Below are positions 52,082 to 58,171 of a DNA stretch of 64,000 nt, piece after piece. Position 1 is the first letter of the stretch. Each line of letters starts with the position of its first letter. Origin of the DNA: Terriglobia bacterium (GTDB lineage Bacteria > Acidobacteriota > Terriglobia > Terriglobales > Acidobacteriaceae); assembly GCA_020072815.1 (NCBI GenBank), contig JAIQGE010000004.1, forward strand, positions 62,001-126,000. The letters are read 5' to 3'. Both the position numbers and the translations under genes were made by a program. Under the pieces are notes generated by a model. That model ran no database searches and had not been told where the DNA came from. It saw only the letters and a list, made by a program, of their open reading frames with translations.

Positions 52082-52791
52082 AGATTCAGCCCGTGCTCTC
52101 TCCCGCAGCACAACTCTTTGTGGATTCGATTCTGGCCATGCAGCCCAGGGTCGCCGTATTTGACTGTGACGGCACGCTGTGGGCGGGCGATTCCGGCGCT
52201 GACTTTTTCTATTGGGAAGTGGAGCGCGGCCTGTTGCCTGCCAAGACCGCTGAGTGGGCGGTGGCGCGCTACGCCGACTACAAACAAGGCAACGTAGGCG
52301 AAGAAATCATGTGCGGCGAGATGGTCACCATCAACGCGCAGATTGCCGAGCAGCGGATGGAAGAGGAATCGGCGGCGATGTTCGCCCAGGTGGTGGAGCC
52401 GCGCATCTTCCCCGAGATGCAGCACTTGACGCGCGAGCTGGCCCGTGCGGGATGCAGTTTGTGGGCGGTGTCGTCCACCAACGTGTGGGTGGTGCGCGAA
52501 GGCGTCAAGCGTTTTGGCATTCCGGCTGAGAACGTTCTGGCGGCCAGCGTCCATATCAAAGACGGCCGGGTCACCGACCGGCTGGTGCGCGTCCCCAGCG
52601 GCCCGGCCAAAGCTACGGCGCTGCGTGAGGTGGTGCGCCGCAAAGTGGATGTTTGCCTGGGAAACTCAATTCACGACCTGGAGATGCTGCAAGCGGCGCA
52701 GCATGCGGTGGCGGTGAATCCCAATCCTGACCTGGAAGCCTTTGCCGCGGAAAAAGCGTGGAAGATTTATTGGCCCTCTGGGACGAAGTAA
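52078..52791 (+). CDS. HAD-superfamily phosphatase (SerB/PSP-like)
   Basis: A 237-residue phosphatase with motif I VAVFDCDGTLWAGDSG, motif II VSSTN, motif III Lys in AKATAL and motif IV CLGNSIHDLEML. The cap region is helical, as in phosphoserine phosphatase relatives. The start is TTG at 52078, overlapping the mocA-like stop (TTGA), so translation is probably coupled. Substrate unknown; phosphoserine, a phosphocholine-type or a nucleotide-related compound are possible. Confidence 0.82.
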   Translation: MKIQPVLSPAAQLFVDSILAMQPRVAVFDCDGTLWAGDSGADFFYWEVERGLLPAKTAEWAVARYADYKQGNVGEEIMCGEMVTINAQIAEQRMEEESAAMFAQVVEPRIFPEMQHLTRELARAGCSLWAVSSTNVWVVREGVKRFGIPAENVLAASVHIKDGRVTDRLVRVPSGPAKATALREVVRRKVDVCLGNSIHDLEMLQAAQHAVAVNPNPDLEAFAAEKAWKIYWPSGTK

Positions 52792-52796
52792 AGCTC

Positions 52797-52877
52797 AACC
52801 ACAAAGGGCACGAAGGCACACAAAGGTTCGCGCAATTTTGGCTGCCTTCGTGCTACTTCGTGTCCTTTGTGGTTAAG
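52797..52877. repeat. Facing AACCACAAAGGGCACGAAGG arms
   Basis: The left arm (52797-52832) and right arm (52843-52877, CTTCGTGTCCTTTGTGGTT) flank a 10-nt centre, giving one of the most complete hairpins in the window. They lie between convergent genes. Confidence 0.75.
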
Positions 52878-52881
52878 GCCT

Positions 52882-53769
52882 CTAGCGGAACAGGTTCTGC
52901 AACTGCTGCTTGAACCATTCCCAGTTGGTGGGTGCGCGCCGGGGAGGCGTAGCCGACCAGTTGCGCAGGTTTTGCACCTGGCGGAAGTCCGGCGGCACTT
53001 CAAACAGCGCGGGATCGAGCGGGCCTTCGCGCAATTCCACCACTTCTGATCCCCAGGTGGAGGCGATCAGGTGCGGGGCGCCGTCGCGCAACGGGGTCTC
53101 GCTCTTTACCGTGGTCATGACCTTCACGGGGAACCCTGGTTCAGCGCCGCTGCGATGCACTTCAATCTTGTCCATCTTGTTCAAGCACGCGTCGGCCGAG
53201 CCGGCGGAGAGCACCGAGGCTACCACCACACCGAACGCGTCCTTTTTGGGCTGGCGCCATTTGGGCATCACGGCGGGATCAATGTACCAGCCGTCGGTTT
53301 CGCTCTCTGAATCCTTGGAGCAGGCGCCTTTGCTGGCGACACGCCTTTCGCGGGTCACGATGTGGCGCGCCAGATGACCAAAGATTTCCTTGCGCTCGCC
53401 GGTATCAATGTTTTCGATGAATATCTGCAACGTGCCGCCGGAGTCGGCAACCGATCTGCGCCGCCTGCCCAGGTCTATGCCGTTGTTGTCGGTTTCGTAC
53501 GTTAGATATTCCTTGGCTTGCACGTCCAGGACGAAAACGCGGTCGCGCTCACCGCGCTGGATGATGCTGGCCATGGGCGGGCCAAAGCGTTCACCCATGC
53601 GGGTCTGCCATTCATTGCGCAAGCGGTCAGCGGTGAGATATTCCGTCCGCGTATCCGTAAAGCCGCCGGTGACCTGCCGGGTCACGATCTTTACCCCGTT
53701 GACCGGAGGTCCCGGAGTCACCAGCGAGGTGACCGAGACGAGCAACAGCAGCAACGTTGATAAAGGCAT
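52882..53769 (-). CDS. Secreted hypothetical protein
   Basis: A 295-residue exported protein (signal PLSTLLLLLVSVTSLVTPG). The mature N-terminus, GVKIVTRQVTGGFTDTRTEY and MASIIQRGERDRVFVLDVQA, resembles DUF4412-like proteins that sense or bind at the surface. An Arg-rich segment (LGRRRRSVAD) and two Cys (SKGACSK, DACLNKM) are noted. Function unknown. It ends in a basic amphipathic tail. Confidence 0.55.
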   Translation of the reverse strand: MPLSTLLLLLVSVTSLVTPGPPVNGVKIVTRQVTGGFTDTRTEYLTADRLRNEWQTRMGERFGPPMASIIQRGERDRVFVLDVQAKEYLTYETDNNGIDLGRRRRSVADSGGTLQIFIENIDTGERKEIFGHLARHIVTRERRVASKGACSKDSESETDGWYIDPAVMPKWRQPKKDAFGVVVASVLSAGSADACLNKMDKIEVHRSGAEPGFPVKVMTTVKSETPLRDGAPHLIASTWGSEVVELREGPLDPALFEVPPDFRQVQNLRNWSATPPRRAPTNWEWFKQQLQNLFR

Positions 53770-53954
53770 CAGTAATCCCCTCAGAAGGCCTGGGCAGCAC
53801 GACTTGGGGGTTTATTGTACTGCCATTCGGACGAAACAGAACTGTTTTTAACCATAAAAAATATCAATTTCATGAAGAGCCAGGCCGGATTGACGTACCG
53901 TACTCGCCGGCGAGGTGCGGACGACGGGCCGCGATTGGAGACCAAAGAAAACCC

Positions 53955-54317
53955 CTAAGCGGGCAGTTTTTCCAGCACCTGGGCGAGCACATCCATGGCC
54001 AGATGGGATGCGTGCATGGAGGCATTTTCCAGGCCGCCGAGCGCGGCCACCAGTTGCTCGCGCTGGATGGCGCGCGCTTCCGCGGGCGATTTTCCCAAAA
54101 CCATCTCCGTAAGGCAGGAGCCGGCGGCAATCGAAGCCACGCAGCCGCGCGTCTTGAAGCGCACTTGTTCGATGCGACCACCAGTGAGTTTGACGGCCAG
54201 CTTCATGATGTCGCCGCAGACGGGATGCTCAAGGCGAGCTTCTGCGTCCGCGTGGTCGAGTTCCCCGACGTTGCGCGGGTTCTGGAAGTGGTCGAGGATT
54301 TTTTCGGAGTAAGGCAT
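53955..54317 (-). CDS. IscU/NifU-like Fe-S scaffold lacking the usual third cysteine
   Basis: A 120-residue scaffold-like protein. Cluster ligands seen: C34 and D36 (HPVCGDIMKL) and C59 (RGCVASIAAG). The C-terminal motif, normally His-Cys before SxLA, reads MHASHLAMD: His102 is kept but the Cys is Ala103. An extra Cys68 (GSCLTEM) could replace it. In IscU the third Cys receives sulphur or binds the cluster, so this protein may build or hold clusters differently. No iscS, sufS or hscBA lies nearby. Length and start are typical. Confidence 0.85.
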   Translation of the reverse strand: MPYSEKILDHFQNPRNVGELDHADAEARLEHPVCGDIMKLAVKLTGGRIEQVRFKTRGCVASIAAGSCLTEMVLGKSPAEARAIQREQLVAALGGLENASMHASHLAMDVLAQVLEKLPA

Positions 54318-54664
54318 GCTGGAAGTGGATGTGCCGCCCCTACGGGGCTCTCATTGTCTTGCAACTCACCCAGGCCTTCCGGCCTGGGCTAACTCATTTC
54401 GCGCCTAACGGCGCTGGACCATCTTGCCGCAGCACAGAATCGTCAAACCCAGGCATCGCAACATATTCCTCTAAAGTAGCCAAGGAATTCTTCATTAGGA
54501 ACTTGGCTTCCTTAATAGGCAACCGCAAGGTCCCTCCGGCCTACGCCCGCGCTGAAGATCACCCCAGCAAGCCAAAACCGGGCTTGCCGGGGGCCCCGAT
54601 ACAAAAGCGCGCGTTCGCTTCACGGCCGTCGGGATGACGGTTTGGCGAGGCGCCGCCGTTATCT
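54318..54664. repeat. Gap with hairpin and GTCCCTCCGG...GGGATGACGG repeats
   Basis: 347 bp without a gene. Positions 54325-54415 have GCCCCTACGGGGC and the perfect hairpin CCCAGGCC-TTCC-GGCCTGGG (54369-54388). Positions 54511-54645 have GCAAGGTCCCTCCGGCCTAC, CCCGCGCTGAAGA and GTCGGGATGACGG, matching the words at 47205-47390. The region ends at the transposon target duplication. Confidence 0.65.
54657..54664. repeat. Target site duplication, left copy
   Basis: CGTTATCT directly outside the left inverted repeat. The same 8 bp stand directly outside the right inverted repeat at 56649-56656. Eight-base duplications are usual for IS1-family elements. Confidence 0.9.
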
Positions 54665-54684
54665 GGTAGTGGGCCAGTTTGGAA

Positions 54685-55536
54685 TCAGGCCGCTATTTGT
54701 TCTTTTTTCTCTAACAGCGAGATCAATTCAGCGATATTCCAGGCATGAGAAGCAATCCCGGCTTCCATTGCAGGCGTCACCCTGAGACTGCTGTGAATGC
54801 GGCAAAAATTGTAGTACATGAAATAGATCGCCAAATTATGGCAATGGTTTTCGTATTTCTTGGAAAACCCATTGGTTAGCCGAGTGAATCTCCGCATACT
54901 CATCCGCATGGTGAGGTTCTGTCTTTCAACATAACTCGTACAAATGTGATTCGGGTCAGGGTTGCCGCTCTTGATTCCAACAGTTGTGCCGATACACTGA
55001 GCAGGGCTGTAACGTGCACTTGAATCCTCTTGCATTGGTGCACCGTACTGTTTTATCAGCATCGCGTAATCCACTTCAGCACCAAACGCACCTTCGATAG
55101 CTTCAGCATAGAATCTCAGACCATCGCTGGTGATTTGTAGGCGAGTGGAAACACGCGATGCTAGATCATCAATGAATGCCTTTGCCCAATTCAAATCACG
55201 CTTCCCGCAAGCGTAAGAAATAATCAACTTCGACTGCGCTTCAATCGCAGTCCATGTCCAGAGATCGCCAATGCCTGTGATGTTTTCTTTGTCCTTCGGA
55301 ACGTTCTTTTTCTTGGCATAGCAGAAGCTCCAAATCTCATCACATTCGACATGCTTCGCCGGGACGTTCCGCACAGCCATGTCATGATAGTCAGCGCAAA
55401 CAGTGCCTAATTCTGCCAGCAGTTTAAGAACTGTGTCCTTGCCGACAGAGAACATCCTGACAATACTCCTAATGCTGTTTCCCTCTATCAGAGCAGAAAC
55501 AATCTGCGCTCGCTTGGATGTAGTTAATCTATTCAT
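54685..55536 (-). CDS. IS1-family transposase, single open frame
   Basis: A 283-residue DDE transposase. The N-terminal helix-turn-helix (LIEGNSIRSIVRMFSVGKDT) is followed by the catalytic core: first Asp in HVECDEIWSFCYAKKKNV, second Asp in LQITSDGLRFYAEA, and the Glu-containing segment CTSYVERQNLTMRMSMRRFT. No frameshift is needed, unlike insAB of classical IS1. Its stop lies 3 bp inside the left inverted repeat. The ATG at 55536 is placed only about 10 nt after a strong promoter -10 box. The in-frame start at 55575 would overlap the promoter. Confidence 0.93.
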   Translation of the reverse strand: MNRLTTSKRAQIVSALIEGNSIRSIVRMFSVGKDTVLKLLAELGTVCADYHDMAVRNVPAKHVECDEIWSFCYAKKKNVPKDKENITGIGDLWTWTAIEAQSKLIISYACGKRDLNWAKAFIDDLASRVSTRLQITSDGLRFYAEAIEGAFGAEVDYAMLIKQYGAPMQEDSSARYSPAQCIGTTVGIKSGNPDPNHICTSYVERQNLTMRMSMRRFTRLTNGFSKKYENHCHNLAIYFMYYNFCRIHSSLRVTPAMEAGIASHAWNIAELISLLEKKEQIAA

Positions 55537-55546
55537 AACAATACAG

Positions 55547-55575
55547 ATTATGCTTGAGCGTACAGGAGTTGTCAA
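55547..55575 (-). promoter_or_regulatory. Transposase promoter
   Basis: On the minus strand TTGACA (55575-55570), 17 bp, then CATAAT (55552-55547): a near-consensus sigma-70 promoter. Transcription should start about 4 nt before the transposase ATG (55536), giving an almost leaderless message. Confidence 0.7.
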
Positions 55576-55650
55576 GCGTAAAACGGCGCATATTCCAATC
55601 GTGGTAAGCTAGAAGTAGGTACTCAATTTGAGGCCAGAAAAGGAGTTTTT

Positions 55651-55722
55651 ATGAATACAAAAAACGACAATAGAAGCCTTGTTCCTACCCTGGGTGTGCG
55701 GGAAAACAGGAGCAGGAATTAA
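55651..55722 (+). CDS. Short ORF in transposon cargo, ends in TAA
   Basis: 24 codons including the stop, starting at an ATG with AAAAGGAG 6 nt upstream and ending at TAA 55720-55722. Protein: MNTKNDNRSLVPTLGVREN-type, hydrophilic. The -1 frame downstream of codon 18 stays open for about 50 more codons to 55865 (QELSVPIGAMSGPVSEKTEV, then RRPAWVCDLEGRDHLDDPKV), which looks protein-like. It may be a decayed gene, or regulated by frameshift or readthrough. No classical slippery heptamer is visible. Confidence 0.35.
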   Translation: MNTKNDNRSLVPTLGVRENRSRN

Positions 55723-55851
55723 GTGTTCCAATTGGGGCGATGTCCGGGCCTGTATCAGAGAAGACAGAAGTCACTTTAGGAATTTCAGAGCCAGGCATAA
55801 GACGCCCGGCTTGGGTGTGTGATTTAGAAGGACGCGATCATCTTGACGATC

Positions 55852-56088
55852 CTAAGGTTTCCTAGACCAGCGTGCCGCTGCCGCCCTCTTCGCGATTGCC
55901 CGGCGTCTCGCGCCCGTTAGAGCTTCAGCCCTGGCCCTACCGCCAACAAGTCCGCCAAGCCTCCCCAGAGCCTTGAATTTCTGACTCCTCTTGCGTTTCG
56001 TGAGCGGTTCACCGATTGCCGCTTCCACAACGCGAAGGGCGTTCTGGGCATCGTCTCGTTTTGCTGGCTGCTTAATCATTGTGGTCAT
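55852..56088 (-). CDS. Small basic protein with GGLVGGRARA...AKRAAAARW motif
   Basis: A protein of about 78 residues from ATG 56088 (a second ATG three codons later). The C-terminal half, ALGRLGGLVGGRARAEAL and RRAIAKRAAAARW, is a recurrent motif of small basic proteins in many bacteria, often near mobile DNA. It is probably nucleic-acid binding by charge, but its function is unknown. It is divergent from the tRNA, with only 28 bp between the ATG and the tRNA 5' end. Part of the transposon cargo. Confidence 0.6.
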   Translation of the reverse strand: MTTMIKQPAKRDDAQNALRVVEAAIGEPLTKRKRSQKFKALGRLGGLVGGRARAEALTGARRRAIAKRAAAARWSRKP

Positions 56089-56116
56089 GCTTGAGCGTGT
56101 GGTAGAAATGTGAGGT

Positions 56117-56204
56117 GCCGTGATGGTGGAACTGGAATACACAGCGGTCTTTAAAACCGCCGTCTCCTAGCCGAGAATTGTGGGTTCAAATCCCATTCAC
56201 GGCA
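56117..56204 (+). tRNA. Class II leucine-type tRNA with anticodon UUA (reads UAA stop)
   Basis: Every arm folds. The acceptor GCCGTGA/TCACGGC has 7 perfect pairs. D-stem GTG/CAC with an 11-nt loop containing GG. Anticodon stem GCGGT/ACCGC. A long variable arm has TCTC/GAGA. T-stem GTGGG/CCCAT with loop TTCAAAT. Discriminator A73, followed by CC. The anticodon loop is CTTTAAA, so bases 34-36 are TTA (56151-56153), pairing with codon UAA. The D-arm and discriminator look leucine-like (A73; layout as in E. coli tRNA-Leu UAA). LeuRS does not need the anticodon, so charging with leucine is plausible. The CCA end is not fully encoded. Confidence 0.88.
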
Positions 56205-56274
56205 CCTTTAGTTCTCCCTTTTCGGGTCTCAGGAGTGCTCTAACACTCTTGAAGTCCGAGGAAAGGAGGTTGCC

Positions 56275-56352
56275 ATGAAAAGGCGTTTACGCGCCATAAT
56301 CATGGTCTTTATCCAGGGTGACGACCTTGTGGTCGTCCTGATCTGGATATAA
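56275..56352 (+). CDS. 25-residue hydrophobic peptide ORF with strong SD
   Basis: The ORF starts with three basic residues (MKRRLRAIIMVFIQGDD) and ends hydrophobic (LVVVLIWI), then TAA. AAGGAGG at 56263-56269 is a near-perfect ribosome binding site with ideal spacing, and a rho-independent terminator begins 9 bp after the stop. The leader (56221-56260) contains an AGGAGTG/CACTCTT hairpin. Size and composition recall small membrane-active peptides or leader peptides, but I recognise no family. It sits 70 bp after the tRNA in the same direction. Confidence 0.5.
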   Translation: MKRRLRAIIMVFIQGDDLVVVLIWI

Positions 56353-56360
56353 CCCCTAAC

Positions 56361-56394
56361 CGGCCCCGGCTTCTCTAGCGGGGCCGCTCTTTTT
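56361..56394 (+). terminator. Rho-independent terminator after the tRNA/peptide unit
   Basis: CGGCCCC (56361-56367) pairs with GGGGCCG (56380-56386), extended by GCT/AGC with a bulge, followed by CTCTTTTT. Confidence 0.85.
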
Positions 56395-56631
56395 CAAATA
56401 TCAAAGACACTGCTCAAGCTGCAAACAACTGATGCCGTTTTGCGCTGCTGCTTTCACTGCTAACGTCTGACAGCCATCCAGTTATTGAAAAACCCAAGCA
56501 AGTTAGGTAAATCGTACAACATGTTGCGTTTTGTTGCATAGCTAAATTGTTTACGCTTTGCTGCACTCTGGTAAATGTCTCATTTTTAAGCAACTTTCCC
56601 CAGAAACACCGGAAAAATCAAAAAACTAACT
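56395..56631. other. Right arm of the transposon, no gene seen
   Basis: About 237 bp, AT-rich. TTGCGTTTTGTTGCATAG and TTTACGCTTTGCTGC are loosely repeated. No ORF or RNA that I can support. It ends in the right inverted repeat. Confidence 0.4.
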
Positions 56632-56648
56632 CAAACTGGCCCACTACC

Positions 56649-56656
56649 CGTTATCT
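56649..56656. repeat. Target site duplication, right copy
   Basis: CGTTATCT directly outside the right inverted repeat, identical to 54657-54664. Confidence 0.9.
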
Positions 56657-56678
56657 GCGACCTTTGTTGACTCGCCTT

Positions 56679-56684
56679 TATAAT
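56679..56684 (+). promoter_or_regulatory. TATAAT box 6 nt before the BtuF-like start
   Basis: A perfect -10 hexamer with the start codon at 56691, so transcription would begin at or next to the ATG (leaderless message). The expected -35 position (about 56656-56661, TGCGAC) is poor and lies at the transposon junction, so the original -35 may have been displaced by the insertion. Confidence 0.5.
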
Positions 56685-56690
56685 CCCATC

Positions 56691-57545
56691 ATGCCAGAAA
56701 TGCGGCCTCCACAGCGAGTGGTCTCGCTCCAGCCTTCGGTCACGGTCACGCTGCGCGACCTTGGCCTGCTGGACCGGCTGGCGGCGTGCACCAAGTATTG
56801 CCTGGACGTTTGTCCGGAGGCGAAAGACTCCGGATGCGCGATTGTGGAGGATTCCTGGTCGGCGAAGGCCGAGCAGATTCTGGCGGCGCGGCCCGATCTG
56901 GTGATTGCGTCGGTTCCCTACCGGCTGGAGTCGCTGGCGGAGATCATCAAAGCCGGCGTGCCGTGCCTCTGTTTGTCGCCCAAGTCGCTGGCGGACGTGT
57001 ATCGAGACATCCTGCACATTGCGCGGATCGTTTCCTCTGCGGAGCCGGGAGCGGCGGAGCAGCGGGGGCGCGAGTTGGTGGCGCGCATGCAGCATGAGGT
57101 TGATGCGGTGCGCACGCAATCGGCGGAGCAGCTTGCGGCGGCCGGACAAAGCAAGCCGCTGGTGTATTGCGAAGAGTGGGGCAAGCCCAAGATTCTTTCC
57201 CAGGGCTGGGTGGCGGAGCTGGTGGAAGCTGCCGGCGGACGGTTCTTCGGTGAACCGGGCCAACAAGTCACGGACGACCAGGTTGCAGCGGCTGGTCCCG
57301 ATGTGATCGTGGCGGCATGGTGCGGCGCGGGCGACCGGGTACCGCTGGAGAAGATCGCCGCGCGGCACGGTTGGGAACGGACCAATGCCGTCCGCAATGG
57401 ACGGGTGTACTGCATCAACGATGAATTCCTGAACACGCCAGCCAGTACGCTGCTGGGCGGATTGCACGCCCTGGCGGCGGCGATTTGGCCGGATGGGTTT
57501 GCGGCGGAACGAGGATTGAGGCAGATTCAACTGCAACATCATTGA
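56691..57545 (+). CDS. BtuF-like cobalamin/metal-chelate binding protein without signal peptide
   Basis: A protein of about 284 residues of the helical-backbone (BtuF/FhuD) fold. It has RVVSLQPSVTVTLRDLGLLD, then VCPEAKDSGCAIVEDSW, ARPDLVIASVPYRLESLAEI, CEEWGKPKILSQGWVAELVE and GPDVIVAAWCGAGDR. The start at 56691 lacks a signal peptide, which is odd for an ABC binding protein; cytoplasmic BtuF-like homologues exist, and the start is fixed by the nearby transposon. No btuCD lies next to it. The frame upstream enters the transposon and is not native. Confidence 0.8.
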   Translation: MPEMRPPQRVVSLQPSVTVTLRDLGLLDRLAACTKYCLDVCPEAKDSGCAIVEDSWSAKAEQILAARPDLVIASVPYRLESLAEIIKAGVPCLCLSPKSLADVYRDILHIARIVSSAEPGAAEQRGRELVARMQHEVDAVRTQSAEQLAAAGQSKPLVYCEEWGKPKILSQGWVAELVEAAGGRFFGEPGQQVTDDQVAAAGPDVIVAAWCGAGDRVPLEKIAARHGWERTNAVRNGRVYCINDEFLNTPASTLLGGLHALAAAIWPDGFAAERGLRQIQLQHH

Positions 57546-57577
57546 AACGCGGGAAGAAGCGAGAGTGCAACAAACCT

Positions 57578-57730
57578 TGCACCGGCAGCAGCGCCGGCGC
57601 CACACGGGTATTTCAAGTAACCAAAGCTTGCCGCCGATGAACGCTGATAACGCTGTTCCGAATTTAGGCTTTAGAGCCGGACTGCGTGCGACAGAAAAGC
57701 GCACCGGCAGGAGTGCCGGTGCCACACGAA
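57578..57730. repeat. Two copies of a CACCGGCAGGAGTGCCGGTG hairpin repeat
   Basis: Copy 1 (57578-57608) and copy 2 (57697-57728) share an imperfect or perfect CACCGGCA-GGAG-TGCCGGTG hairpin followed by GCCACACG. A CCGATGAACGCTGATAACGC run lies between them (57630-57655). All are upstream of the NUDIX gene. Confidence 0.65.
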
Positions 57731-57762
57731 TCTCCAGGTTTGGAGCGGAGCGACAGAAAACA

Positions 57763-58155
57763 ATGAAACAGGTGGTGGCGGCAATCATCGTTCGCGAAAG
57801 CAAGATCCTGGTGTGCCAGCGCACCCCGCATCAGTCGCTGCCGCTGAAGTGGGAGTTTCCCGGAGGCAAGATCGAACCGGGCGAGCGAGCGGAAGACGCC
57901 ATGCGTCGCGAACTGGAAGAAGAGCTGGGCATCCGGGCGACGATCGGCAAGAGAGTCGCCGTGGTGCGGCACGACTACGGCCACGGAGCCGTCGTGGAGC
58001 TGCAATTCTTCGTGGTGGAACAGTTCGAAGGCGAAATTGAGAACCGCATCTTTAACGACGTACGCTGGGCGGAACGGAACGATCTCCCCAAGTTTGATTT
58101 TCTTGAAGCCGATATCGAGCTGATCAAGCGGATCAGCGCGGGAGACATTATCTAG
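57763..58155 (+). CDS. mutT: NUDIX hydrolase, MutT (8-oxo-dGTP diphosphatase) type
   Basis: A 130-residue NUDIX enzyme. AAIIVRESKILVCQRTPHQS is typical of MutT, and the full NUDIX box GGKIEPGERAEDAMRRELEE plus ELGI is intact (Gly, the two Glu pairs, Arg). It should hydrolyse oxidised purine nucleotides to prevent mutations. The start ATG 57763 follows GGAG about 10-15 nt upstream; the 66-residue upstream extension is built from repeats and rejected. Confidence 0.9.
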   Translation: MKQVVAAIIVRESKILVCQRTPHQSLPLKWEFPGGKIEPGERAEDAMRRELEEELGIRATIGKRVAVVRHDYGHGAVVELQFFVVEQFEGEIENRIFNDVRWAERNDLPKFDFLEADIELIKRISAGDII

Positions 58156-58171
58156 CCCGCATCGGCCATCG

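Larger units (their letters stand above)
54665..56648. mobile_element. IS1-family transposon (1,984 bp) carrying an ochre-suppressor-type tRNA
   Basis: The ends are perfect 17-bp inverted repeats: GGTAGTGGGCCAGTTTG at 54665-54681 and its reverse complement at 56632-56648, flanked by the 8-bp duplication CGTTATCT. Inside are a single-frame IS1-type transposase (minus), a 24-codon plus-strand ORF, a small basic protein gene (minus), a class II tRNA with anticodon UUA (plus), a 25-codon ORF with strong SD (plus) and a terminator. Simple IS1 relatives are about 0.8-1.2 kb, so about 1.1 kb between transposase and right end is cargo. The GC content is lower than the host's. Intact ends and duplication mean recent insertion of the whole unit. 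Confidence 0.92.

Noticed and set aside
16890-52877. Short repeats as CRISPR arrays
   Set aside because: No constant repeat-spacer unit, no cas genes; the words are nearly contiguous and arranged as inverted arms.
54685-55575. Frameshift-dependent InsAB arrangement as in classical IS1
   Set aside because: The transposase is one uninterrupted frame with HTH and all catalytic residues.
55690-55725. Programmed -1 frameshift site in the cargo ORF
   Set aside because: GGGAAAAC is not in the X-XXY-YYZ phase of frame 0; kept only as a weak observation.
56117-56204. Ordinary tRNA-Leu with anticodon UAA
   Set aside because: UAA would require a three-base 5' side and one-base 3' side of the loop. 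The 5-bp stem GCGGT/ACCGC and the 7-base loop fix the anticodon as UUA.
56400-56690. Cobalamin riboswitch before the BtuF-like gene
   Set aside because: No conserved B12-box or stem pattern seen, and the region is transposon DNA.
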